Assembly: GCA_025456345.1 (NCBI GenBank)
Contig: JALOKU010000006.1
Span: forward strand, 1-64,000
DNA length: 64,000 nt
DNA from: Vicinamibacterales bacterium
Lineage (GTDB): Bacteria > Acidobacteriota > Vicinamibacteria > Vicinamibacterales > JAKQTR01
Direction: 5' to 3'
In this document: one piece after another, positions 40,491-49,233 of the stretch
Position numbering within the stretch: position 1 is the stretch's first letter
Layout of the letters: each line of letters begins with the position of its first letter
Program-made: the position numbers and the translations under genes
The notes under the pieces: generated by a model
Database searches by the model: none
The model's input: only the letters and a program-made list of their open reading frames with translations
What the model was told of the DNA's origin: nothing

Positions 40491-43400
40491 TCAGCGCTCG
40501 GCCAGCGTGACGTCCACCTTGATGTCTTCGGCGCCCCGGCGCAGCAGCACCGAGACGCGCTGACCTGGCGAGAGCCCGCGGAGCAGGTTCGAGTACTCCT
40601 GCAGGTTCCCGACGGCCGCGTCGTTGATGCGCAGGATGACATCGCCTTCCCGGATGCCCGCCTTCTCCGCGGGGGAATCCGGCACCAGGCCCGTGACCTT
40701 GACGCCAGGGCCCGGGAACGCGAAGTCCGGCACCGTGCCGAGCGACGCCCTGCGGCCTTGGCTCGCCGCAGCCGCCGACGGAGCTGACGCAGCACCCGGA
40801 GTTGGCGGCGAAGGCGGCCTGATGGTATTCGTCAGCGGTTCCGGCCGCTCGGCCAGGTACGCGATGCCTTCCCGCACGAAGGCCGCGACCCTGGCGAGGC
40901 CGGCCACGTCGATCTTGTCGGCGGTATCGGACGGGCGATGGTAGTCGGCGTGAGCCGCCGTGAAGATCTGCACGGCCGGCACGTTCTGTTCGGTGAAGCT
41001 CACCTGGTCCGACGATTCGAGCGACTCGGGCACGCTGCGGCTCTCGACACCCGTCACGAACGAGGCGCCGCGGAAAATGTGCGGCCACTCGGTAGCGGTG
41101 CCCGTCCCGAGGGCGGTGATCTTCTGCGCCCCGAGGCGGCCGACGGTATCCAGGTTGATCATGCCTTCCGTTTTCGCAATCGGGCGGACCGGATGCGCCA
41201 CGTAGTACTTGGACCCCAGGCGGCCGGCCTCTTCTCCTGTGAAGGCGATGAACAGGACGGATCGCGGCGGCCGCTCGCCGGCCGCGACGACGCGGGCGAG
41301 CTCGAGCAGCACGGCGACGCCGCTCGCGTTGTCGTCGGCGCCCGGGTGCACCTTGCCCTCGTCGCCGGCGTGGACGTCCGGCCACCCGGTCCCCAGGTGA
41401 TCGAGGTGCGCGCCGAGCACGGCGCTCTGATCCCTGAACGCATCGTTCGAGCCCGGCAGGATGCCGATGATGTTGGCCGCCTCGGCGGGCCCGCCGCCCG
41501 GTCCCTTCGGCACGGTGAAGCGCTGGAAGTACGTGCCGCCGTCGCCGCCGGGCATCAGCCCGTACGCCTTGAACCGATCGGCCACGTACTGGGCCGCCTT
41601 GTCGAGGCCAGGGCTCCCGAGTCCGCGCCCCTTCAGGTCAGGTGAGGCGAGGAACTCGACGTGTTCCCGCAGCGTCTGCTGCGAAAAGACCGGTGGAAGC
41701 TCAGCGAGCGCCGGCCGGCCGTCCGCGGGCAGGGGCGCGAGCTTGCCGGCTCGCTGGCCTTCCGGACGCAGGTCAACGCCGAGCGGCGAGTCGGATTGCT
41801 GCCACTGGCCCTTGATGATGTTGGCCGGCTCGTCGCCCTGGAAGCCCAGGTACGAGTACTTCCCGTAGTGGGGGAGCTTGCGTCCGAGGCCGGGGAGCGC
41901 CGCCGCCGGATCGGCGACGAGCCAGCCGACGGCCTTCTCGACGTTGGCCGGGTGGCGGAACGTGGCCACCAGCGTGTGGTTCGCGAGCGGCATCTTCTCG
42001 CCGTCGACCTCGACGCCGGCGGCGTCGACGTGCAGTCCGGGACGTGAGCCGAACAGCGCGGCCGCCATACGGTTGGTGCGGCCGATGATCCACGCGGCGC
42101 GGTCGGCCGGCAGGGCCTTCAGTTCCGTGTCGAGCACCACGGTGATCCGATGCGCCTCGCTCTGCCAACCCTTCAACAACTCGCGATACGCGGCGATGGC
42201 CGCCGCTCCGGCATCGGACGGCAGCACGGCGAGAATCGACGGCTCGCCGAAGATCTGGCCGATCGACGGCGGCGTTTCACGCGGGTCGAGGCGGCGGAAC
42301 ACGTCGAAGTAGGGATCGACCCACAGCGCGAGCGGCCGGCTGTCGGTGACGAGGGTGAACGGCTGCTCGGCTGTCTCAAGGCGAACCGTCGCGGCCGTGA
42401 CGCCGCGCTCGGTCTGGACGACAACGGGAACGTCGGCCGCGAAGGGCTCACCCCCCGGCGACTGGCGGAGTACGCCGTTGACGGCGAACCGCGCGCCGTC
42501 CTGCCTGACGCCCGACGGCCCCGCCTGCACCCCGACGACCGCCGCGCCTGTCCGCGTGACGAGGTCGTCGAAGATCCACCCGAGCGGCTTTCCGCTGACC
42601 GCCTCCGCTGTGCGCTGGATGTCGCGGAACGACGCGCGCTGGCCCTTGAAGTCCCTGTAGAACCGGGCAAGGGTCTGGCGGAACGCCTCGTCGCCGATGT
42701 GGAGGCGGAGGGCATGATAGCCCATCAGCGCCTTGCCGTAGCCGACGGCCTCGGTGGCCGCACTGGAGCGCTCGCGGAACTCGGCGAGCGGGAAATCGCG
42801 GCCCGTGCGCACGTAGTCGCGGTACTTCTGGAGCGTCGCGCGCCGGTACTCGGCGGCGGCCCCGCGCTGCTCCTGGATCAGGTGGTCGGCGAGGTAGGCA
42901 GTGAGGCCCTCGCACCAGTTCCCGGTGCCGTAGTCCACGAACACGGAGTTGCCCCACCAGTTGTGCAGGATTTCGTGGGGGTACGACGAGTTGATGATGA
43001 AGGGGAACCGGATGACCTGCGGGCCGAGCAGCGTGAAGGTCGGCATCCCGTAGCCGGTTTCCCAGAAGTTCTCGACCAGCGCGAACTTCCCGTAGGGGTA
43101 TGGGCCGATCAGGCTCCGGTACATCTCGACGTACTGGGCCGTCGCCGCGAGGTACTTGCCGGCGAGCGACGAGTCGGGCTCGTGCAGGTAGACCAGCGTC
43201 TCGATCGCCCCGGCGCTGTCCCTGAACTGGTGGAGCGGGCCGCCGACCAGGTAGATCTCGTCCATCGGTCCGCCGGAGTTCCAACGCGCCTTGCCGTCCG
43301 CGCCGCGGGACGTGCCGTTGCCCTGGCTGACGACGTGCCAGGACTCCGGCGCGGCCGCCGTCACGTCGAAGGTGAGCAGGTCGGGACCGAATCGCGGGTG

Positions 43401-43901
43401 CCACACCGTCGAGCCCGCCATGTAGACGCCCTCAGGGCCGATGATCCCGGTGGTGTCGCGGAACCCGCGCGTGTACTCTTCCTTCGGATCCGAGAGCGGC
43501 CTGTTGATGACGCCCTCGTAGGCGAGCGTCAGCGACGGGGCTCCGCCCGCCGGCGCGATTCGATAGGCCTTGAGGGAGACGCCTGACCACCCGTCGAGGC
43601 CCAATTCGCGCAGCGCACCAGCGAGGGGCACTTCCGCGATCGGCGGTTCGGCGCGGGTGATGGTCAGCGCGGCGTTGAGTACGAACGTGCGGGCGCCGGC
43701 TGGGGCCCCGCCCGGCCACGTCACCTCGTCAATCGCCGCCAGGCGATGCCTGGCGGGATCGAGGCGAACATCGAGGCGATGATGCGGGCCGGACGCGGGC
43801 GCCGCGGCGGCGGTCCGGGCAGAAGCGGACGCGGTGGCGAGCAGGGCAGCGGCGAGGCAGGCGGCGAAACGGATGATCATGCGGTGTCCTGTAGGCATGG
43901 G
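40491..43901 (-). CDS. multidomain secreted peptidase: M1-like gluzincin + M28 + PDZ
   Basis: SSYPHEILHNWWGNS...NWCEGLTAYLAD; LGAHLDHLG...HPGADDNASGVAVLLELARV, FTGEEAGRLGS, HRPSDTADKID; C-terminal GIREGDVILRINDAAVGNLQEYSNLL. Confidence 0.9.
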   Translation of the reverse strand, partial: PMPTGHRMIIRFAACLAAALLATASASARTAAAAPASGPHHRLDVRLDPARHRLAAIDEVTWPGGAPAGARTFVLNAALTITRAEPPIAEVPLAGALRELGLDGWSGVSLKAYRIAPAGGAPSLTLAYEGVINRPLSDPKEEYTRGFRDTTGIIGPEGVYMAGSTVWHPRFGPDLLTFDVTAAAPESWHVVSQGNGTSRGADGKARWNSGGPMDEIYLVGGPLHQFRDSAGAIETLVYLHEPDSSLAGKYLAATAQYVEMYRSLIGPYPYGKFALVENFWETGYGMPTFTLLGPQVIRFPFIINSSYPHEILHNWWGNSVFVDYGTGNWCEGLTAYLADHLIQEQRGAAAEYRRATLQKYRDYVRTGRDFPLAEFRERSSAATEAVGYGKALMGYHALRLHIGDEAFRQTLARFYRDFKGQRASFRDIQRTAEAVSGKPLGWIFDDLVTRTGAAVVGVQAGPSGVRQDGARFAVNGVLRQSPGGEPFAADVPVVVQTERGVTAATVRLETAEQPFTLVTDSRPLALWVDPYFDVFRRLDPRETPPSIGQIFGEPSILAVLPSDAGAAAIAAYRELLKGWQSEAHRITVVLDTELKALPADRAAWIIGRTNRMAAALFGSRPGLHVDAAGVEVDGEKMPLANHTLVATFRHPANVEKAVGWLVADPAAALPGLGRKLPHYGKYSYLGFQGDEPANIIKGQWQQSDSPLGVDLRPEGQRAGKLAPLPADGRPALAELPPVFSQQTLREHVEFLASPDLKGRGLGSPGLDKAAQYVADRFKAYGLMPGGDGGTYFQRFTVPKGPGGGPAEAANIIGILPGSNDAFRDQSAVLGAHLDHLGTGWPDVHAGDEGKVHPGADDNASGVAVLLELARVVAAGERPPRSVLFIAFTGEEAGRLGSKYYVAHPVRPIAKTEGMINLDTVGRLGAQKITALGTGTATEWPHIFRGASFVTGVESRSVPESLESSDQVSFTEQNVPAVQIFTAAHADYHRPSDTADKIDVAGLARVAAFVREGIAYLAERPEPLTNTIRPPSPPTPGAASAPSAAAASQGRRASLGTVPDFAFPGPGVKVTGLVPDSPAEKAGIREGDVILRINDAAVGNLQEYSNLLRGLSPGQRVSVLLRRGAEDIKVDVTLAER

Positions 43902-43981
43902 CGCTCCTTTCATCCTAGCGGAAAGCCGCCGCCGCGTGCTGGCCCGGCCCGGGTGTTATACTCCCCGGCGGTTCACACCCT

Positions 43982-45427
43982 ATGGACTCCCGCCCGCCGT
44001 TGCCGGACGCGCCGCCTGAACGACTGCCCGGCTGGATCCGGGCCGCGGACGCGCTCACGGTCGCGGTCGCCGGCGCGGGGCTGCTGGTGGCCGGGTTCGG
44101 CGGGTTCCGCCTGCACGTGCTCGGCGGCCGCGTTTCGATCACCTCGGGGGGCCGCATCCTCGTGGCGGCCATCGCGCTCCTCCTCATCCGGCATGCCATC
44201 AGGCGGGATCAGCCGCTCTACCTGCGGGCGTGGAGGGGCGTCGCGCGATGGTGGGCCGCCGACGGCGTGCGCACCGTCACGCCGCTCTGGGCCGCGTCGA
44301 GGCTGGGGGTGCTGCTCGTCGGGTTCCTCGCCGTGGGGACGTTCGGCTATCGAGACGGCGGCGCGCCATTCAGACTGTACGAGAACGAGTTGCTCAACCT
44401 GCCCGCCCGCTACGATGCGGGGTGGTACCTCGGGATCGCCACCGACGGCTACAAGTGGGATCCCGCCGTCACCAGCCACCAGAACATCGCCTTCATGCCG
44501 GCGCTGCCGATGCTGATGCGTTTCGGAGGGCGGCTGATCGGCGGGCACCCCCTCTGGGCCGGGCAGTTGCTCGTCCTCGGCGCGTGCTTGTGGGCGTTTG
44601 TCTACGTGTTCCGGCTCGCCCGGTCCGCCCTGGGCGACGCCGACCAGGCGGCGTGGGCCGTGGCGCTGCTGGCGGCGTACCCCTTTGCCGTCTTCTACGG
44701 GGCGGTCTACACGGAGTCGATCTTTCTCCTGTGCGCGGCAGGGGCGTTCTACCACGTCGGGCGACAGCAGTACCTGCGCACCGCGGCGTTCGCGCTGCTG
44801 TGCGGGTTCGCGCGGCCCAACGGGTTCCTGCTCGCTGTTCCCATCGCGCTGGTGGCCCTCTGGCCGGCCCTGGTGGCGGCGTGGCGGGACGCGGGGAGCG
44901 GCCACGGCGCGCCGCTGTCGCGCGCCATACGCGCGTCTCTGCCGGCGATCGCGGCGGCGTCGGCAGCCGTCCTCGGAGTGCTGGTGTTTTCCGCGTTCAT
45001 CTACTCGATGACGGGGCGCCCGTTCGCCTGGCTGGAGGCCCACGCGGCCTGGGGGCGCACCTTCGGCGCCTGGGTGTCTCAGGGGCCGTTCCAGGAGCTG
45101 GGGCGCGGCGGGCTCTACGGATACACGCGATCGCAGCCGATCGACGCGGTGAACCTCGTGGCGGTCCTCTTCGCCCTCGCCGCAATCTGGCCGGTGACGC
45201 GGCGGTTCGGCGTGCCCTACGGCGTGTTCATCGCCGTCAACGTGATCCCGCCGCTCACCACCGGCGGCCTGTTGTCGATCGGGCGCGTCACGGCAGGGAT
45301 GTTTCCTCTGTTCTTCTGGCTCGCCGCGGTCATTCCCGCACGCCACCGCGCCGCGTGGCTGACGGCGTTTGCGCTGCTCCAGGGCTGGGGCGCGGCGCTC
45401 TTCTACACCTGGCGGGAGTTCATCTAG
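43982..45427 (+). CDS. PIG-V-like mannosyltransferase / polytopic glycosyltransferase
   Basis: ARYDAGWYLGIATDGYKWDP, NIAFMPALPMLMRFGG, AYPFAVFYGAVYTESIFLLCAAGAFYHVGRQ, FARPNGFLLAVPIAL. Confidence 0.82.
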   Translation: MDSRPPLPDAPPERLPGWIRAADALTVAVAGAGLLVAGFGGFRLHVLGGRVSITSGGRILVAAIALLLIRHAIRRDQPLYLRAWRGVARWWAADGVRTVTPLWAASRLGVLLVGFLAVGTFGYRDGGAPFRLYENELLNLPARYDAGWYLGIATDGYKWDPAVTSHQNIAFMPALPMLMRFGGRLIGGHPLWAGQLLVLGACLWAFVYVFRLARSALGDADQAAWAVALLAAYPFAVFYGAVYTESIFLLCAAGAFYHVGRQQYLRTAAFALLCGFARPNGFLLAVPIALVALWPALVAAWRDAGSGHGAPLSRAIRASLPAIAAASAAVLGVLVFSAFIYSMTGRPFAWLEAHAAWGRTFGAWVSQGPFQELGRGGLYGYTRSQPIDAVNLVAVLFALAAIWPVTRRFGVPYGVFIAVNVIPPLTTGGLLSIGRVTAGMFPLFFWLAAVIPARHRAAWLTAFALLQGWGAALFYTWREFI

Positions 45428-45990
45428 TCCCACCATTCGACGCGCATCCGTTCGGGCCTCCTGAGCAGCACGCTGCCCAGCGCGCCAGCCGATGCGCCTG
45501 CGGCCACGCTGATCGCCATCGCTGCCGGCGCCGCCGATGCGGACCACGTCAGCATCGACCACCCGGCCGCCGCCTGCAGCACCGCCCAGAGCCCGAACAC
45601 CACCCACGCCGGGACTTCCGCCACCTCGATCCCGATGACGGTCGGCACGAGCGTGAGGATGCGCGCATGCGGGAACATCATCGCGTACGCGGCGATCATG
45701 CCGGCGGTGGCGCCGCCGGCGGCCGGGATCAGGTCGACGCCGCAGCCGGCGGCCGCGGGGGCGGCAAGCGCTGCAGCGGTGCACGCGGCCGCGAATGCCG
45801 CGAAGCGGGCGTGGCCGAAGCGGTCTTCGAGGGTGCCCCCCGTGAGCCACAGCACCATGGCATGCGACAGCCAGGGCAGCCACCACTCGCGCACGGCGGG
45901 CCAGGCGAAGGCCGCCCCGAGCGCGGCCAGCAGCGCCACCGTCACGCCAGGGGCCGTCCGCGAGGGAATGACATCCCGCACCGGGATCAT
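45424..45990 (-). CDS. rhomboid-like membrane protein, predicted catalytically inactive
   Basis: LSHAMVLWLTGGTLEDRFGHARFAAFAAACTAAALAAPAA...IPAAGGATAGMIAAYAMMFPHARI matches the rhomboid core but lacks GxSG Ser and the TM6 His. Confidence 0.72.
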   Translation of the reverse strand: MIPVRDVIPSRTAPGVTVALLAALGAAFAWPAVREWWLPWLSHAMVLWLTGGTLEDRFGHARFAAFAAACTAAALAAPAAAGCGVDLIPAAGGATAGMIAAYAMMFPHARILTLVPTVIGIEVAEVPAWVVFGLWAVLQAAAGWSMLTWSASAAPAAMAISVAAGASAGALGSVLLRRPERMRVEWWD

Positions 45991-46029
45991 GGCCGCAAGT
46001 ATATAATCGAACAATTCGGGGCACAGGAC

Positions 46030-46314
46030 GTGACGTGTCAACATTGCGGTACCGAGATCTCGGATAAGGCAATCGTCTGTTTCCGCTGCGGCCAGTCCAC
46101 GTCGGCGCCGTCGGCCGCGCGGCCGGATGCCCGCCGCCGCCCGGCCGCGCAGCCGCTGTGGCTGGCGCTGACCGCGCTGCTCGTGCTGGTGGCGGGCGGG
46201 CTGTACATGGCGAGGGCGGCGTCGGGCCAGCTCCCCGCGTCCGTGTCCTACACGGTGGCCGCCCTGGCGGCCGTCGTGCTGGTCTGGCGCATCCTGAAGC
46301 GAAGGCGTACATGA
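46030..46314 (+). CDS. small zinc-ribbon protein with two TM segments
   Basis: GTG start; VTCQHCGTEISDKAIVCFRCGQST then two hydrophobic segments; ATGA junction with next gene. Confidence 0.72.
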   Translation: MTCQHCGTEISDKAIVCFRCGQSTSAPSAARPDARRRPAAQPLWLALTALLVLVAGGLYMARAASGQLPASVSYTVAALAAVVLVWRILKRRRT

Positions 46315-47915
46315 ACAATCCGCGGCTCGTCATGTCCCGCCCCGGCGGGAATACCGAGAGAATTGAGCTGGATCAGGAGATCACCACGCTGGGCCGGCGC
46401 AGCGAATGCACCGTGCGCCTCTCCGGCACCGATGTGTCCCGGGACCACGCGGACATCACCTCCGAGGCCAGGGGCTTCGTGCTGCGCGACAAGGGGTCCA
46501 GGTTCGGCACCTTCGTCAACGGCCAGCAGGTGACCGAGCACGTGCTGGCGAACAAGGACCAGATCCGCCTCGGGCAGAGCTCCGAGTGCGAAATGGTGTT
46601 CCTCGTGGGCGGTGCCTCCTCGGGCACGGTCTCGGTGGCGACCTCCGGCGACTTCCGTCAGATCGCGACGCTGCTCGAGAGCCTGCGGGCCCTCGGCTCG
46701 GGCCGCGTCCTCGACGACGTGCTGACGATGGTGATCGACTCCGCCCTGGAGGTGACCGGCGCCGAGCGGGGGTTCATCATGCTGGCCGGTGCCGACAGCG
46801 TCCTCGACTTCAAGGTGGGGCGCGGGCGCGGGCGCGTGACGCTGCCCGGCCGCACCTTCGAGACGTCCCGCAAGATCCCCGACGAGGTCTTCGCGACCGG
46901 CGAAGCCCGCATCATGGACTTCGCCGACGCCATGCAGGCGCAGGCCCACACCGCGACCATGGTCCTCGGCATCCGCCATGTGCTGTGCGTGCCGCTCGTG
47001 CTCGTGCGGTACGTCGAGGTGGCCGAAGCCGACAGCGGCGAGAAGCGCATCGGCGTGCTGTATCTCGACAGCCGCGAGAGCGGCGTGCTCAAGTCCCCGG
47101 CCACGCGCGGCGCGCTCGAGACGCTGGCCGGCCAGGCCGCGGTGGCCATCGAGAACGCGAGGCTGTACCGCGAAGCGACCGAGAAGGCGCGACTCGAGCA
47201 GGAGTTGCGGATCGCAGCGGAAATCCAGCAGGCCCTGATGCCGCCTGCCGAGCACGAGGGCTCCTATTTCGACGTGGCCGGAGCCACCGTGCCCTGCCGC
47301 GCCATCGGCGGGGACTTCTTCGACTACCTCGAGCTCAGCGACAGTTCCGTCGGCCTCGCGCTGGGCGACGTGTCCGGGAAGGGGGCGCCGGCCGCGCTGC
47401 TCACCGCCGCAGTCCAGGGCATGTTCACCGTCGAGGCGGCCAACGAGGCCGGACCGGCAGCGACCATCGCGACGATTAACCGCGGGTTGAAGCAGCGGAA
47501 CATCGAGTCGAAGTTCGTCACGATGTTCTTCGGCGTGCTGTCGGCTGACGGCACGCTGGTCTACTGCAACGGCGGGCACAACGCGCCCGTGCTGCTCCGC
47601 CGCGGCTCGGCGTCGCGCCTCGAGACGGGCGGCATGATTCTCGGCATGTTCGACTTCGCCTCCTACGATCAGGAGACGCTGAAGCTCGAACCCGGCGACA
47701 CCCTCGTCGTGTTCAGCGACGGCATCTCGGAGGCGCAGGACCCCGCCGGCGAGGAATACGGAGACGACCGGCTGATCGCCTGCCTGGAGGCCAGCCGCGG
47801 CGCGGCGCCGGCGGCGATGCGCGAAGCCCTGCTGGGGTCGGCAAGGACCTTCGCGGCCGGCGCGATGCAGAGCGACGACATGACGGTGCTCATCGTCCGC
47901 TATGGGCGTGCCTGA
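46311..47915 (+). CDS. FHA-GAF-PP2C (SpoIIE) serine phosphatase
   Basis: FHA TLGRRSECTVRLSGTDVSRDHADI; GAF GVLYLDSRESG..LAGQAAVAIENARLY; SpoIIE AAEIQQALMPP, AIGGDFFDYLEL, GLALGDVSGKGAPAALL. Confidence 0.94.
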   Translation: MNNPRLVMSRPGGNTERIELDQEITTLGRRSECTVRLSGTDVSRDHADITSEARGFVLRDKGSRFGTFVNGQQVTEHVLANKDQIRLGQSSECEMVFLVGGASSGTVSVATSGDFRQIATLLESLRALGSGRVLDDVLTMVIDSALEVTGAERGFIMLAGADSVLDFKVGRGRGRVTLPGRTFETSRKIPDEVFATGEARIMDFADAMQAQAHTATMVLGIRHVLCVPLVLVRYVEVAEADSGEKRIGVLYLDSRESGVLKSPATRGALETLAGQAAVAIENARLYREATEKARLEQELRIAAEIQQALMPPAEHEGSYFDVAGATVPCRAIGGDFFDYLELSDSSVGLALGDVSGKGAPAALLTAAVQGMFTVEAANEAGPAATIATINRGLKQRNIESKFVTMFFGVLSADGTLVYCNGGHNAPVLLRRGSASRLETGGMILGMFDFASYDQETLKLEPGDTLVVFSDGISEAQDPAGEEYGDDRLIACLEASRGAAPAAMREALLGSARTFAAGAMQSDDMTVLIVRYGRA

Positions 47916-48225
47916 TCACGAGGGCCGCGGCCTCGGCCGCGCGGCGCTGCTTGCGTGGGCGGCCTGCGCGGTCGTCGTCTGGAACGTCGTCTTCGACGCC
48001 GGCGTGATCCGGGCCGGGCGCGAGTACCTCACGCTCCAGGCCCTGCATCAGCAGGGCGCGGGCCCCGCGGTCACCATCCGCCGGGTGATGGAGCCTGGCG
48101 TGAGACGGGCCGCCCGCACGGCAACCGCGTCGGGCGGGGCCGTCGGCGCCGCGGGCATCCTCGTGGCCTGGCTGGCGGCTCGGCAGCGCGTGGGCCGGCG
48201 GTCAGCGGCCGGCGGTTCCCAGTAG
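47902..48225 (+). CDS. small membrane protein of unknown function
   Basis: 107 aa with two hydrophobic segments; overlaps end of the phosphatase gene. Confidence 0.6.
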   Translation: MGVPDHEGRGLGRAALLAWAACAVVVWNVVFDAGVIRAGREYLTLQALHQQGAGPAVTIRRVMEPGVRRAARTATASGGAVGAAGILVAWLAARQRVGRRSAAGGSQ

Positions 48226-49128
48226 GCGGCTCTCGATCTTCGGCAGCGCGGCCGTCAGGACGCGTCCCACCACCTCCATGCTGCGGGCGCTCACCTTGTC
48301 GAGGGTGTCCTCGGCGGTGTGCCAGGGCGGGTACTCGAGGTCGATGATGTCCACCGCCGGCACGCCCGCCTTGAGGAACGGGACGTGGTCGTCTTCGACG
48401 GCGAACGATTCGTCCACGAAGGTGGAGCCGTAGCCGAGGGCCTTGGCGGCCGACCAGATCGCGTCGGTGAGCCACGCGGTCGATGCGGTCTCGCGTTTGA
48501 CCACCAGGTCGCGGTCCCCGATCATATCCACCAGGATCATCGCCTTGATGCGGGCGAGGTCGCCCGTGCGCTTCGCTTGCTGGACGTAGTGGCGGCTGCC
48601 GTAGGTGTTGTCCTCGCCGAGGTACCAGTCGATGAATGCCTCTTCGCCGTCGAGGAAGAGCAGTTCGATGGTGAACGGGTTCTTGCGCGCCTTCAGCACG
48701 CGCGCCATCTCGATCAGGAACGCCGTGCTCGAGCCCGCGTCGTTGGCGCCGACGAACCGGAACTGCCTGAAGAGCTTCGTGTCGTAGTGGCCGGCCAGGA
48801 TGATGCGCTCCGGGCGGGCGCCGGGAATCGTGGCGCGGACATTCACCATCTTCACCGGGCCGATGGGCGTCTTCGCCTCGAAGGCCTGCTCGGCCACCGG
48901 CACGCCGATCGCCGCCATTTGCGCCTTGATGTAGCCGCGCGTCTCGCCGGCGGCCGCTGAGCCCGGGGGCCTGGGGCCGAAGCCGACCACCGCGCGCAGG
49001 TGCTCCATCGCGCGGCCGCCGTCAAACGCCGGCGGATCGGCGGCGAAGGTGGCTGGCGCGCACGCCAGCACGGCGGCCATCAAGGCGAGCGCCGCGACGA
49101 GACGGCTTCCGAGGCTGCTGTCGATCAC
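48202..49128 (-). CDS. M28-family peptidase / glutaminyl-peptide cyclotransferase-like
   Basis: ILAGHYDTKLFRQFRFVGANDAGSSTAFLIEMARVL, LLFLDGEEAFIDW, YGSRHYVQ, AVDIIDLEYPPWHTAEDTLDKVS. Confidence 0.88.
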   Translation of the reverse strand: MIDSSLGSRLVAALALMAAVLACAPATFAADPPAFDGGRAMEHLRAVVGFGPRPPGSAAAGETRGYIKAQMAAIGVPVAEQAFEAKTPIGPVKMVNVRATIPGARPERIILAGHYDTKLFRQFRFVGANDAGSSTAFLIEMARVLKARKNPFTIELLFLDGEEAFIDWYLGEDNTYGSRHYVQQAKRTGDLARIKAMILVDMIGDRDLVVKRETASTAWLTDAIWSAAKALGYGSTFVDESFAVEDDHVPFLKAGVPAVDIIDLEYPPWHTAEDTLDKVSARSMEVVGRVLTAALPKIESRLLGTAGR

Positions 49129-49233
49129 GAGTAGCTCCTGCGGGTGGGCCCGCTGGCGCCGTCGGCCCTGCCGGGAGTGGAGGGACGCGGCGCGCCGGCT
49201 CCCCGCGCGATGGGGGCAGTATACCGTGGGGCG

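Noticed and set aside
43973-46333. 786-aa minus-strand ORF
   Set aside because: Antisense to the PIG-V-like gene and running in another frame across the rhomboid-like gene; no recognisable domain.
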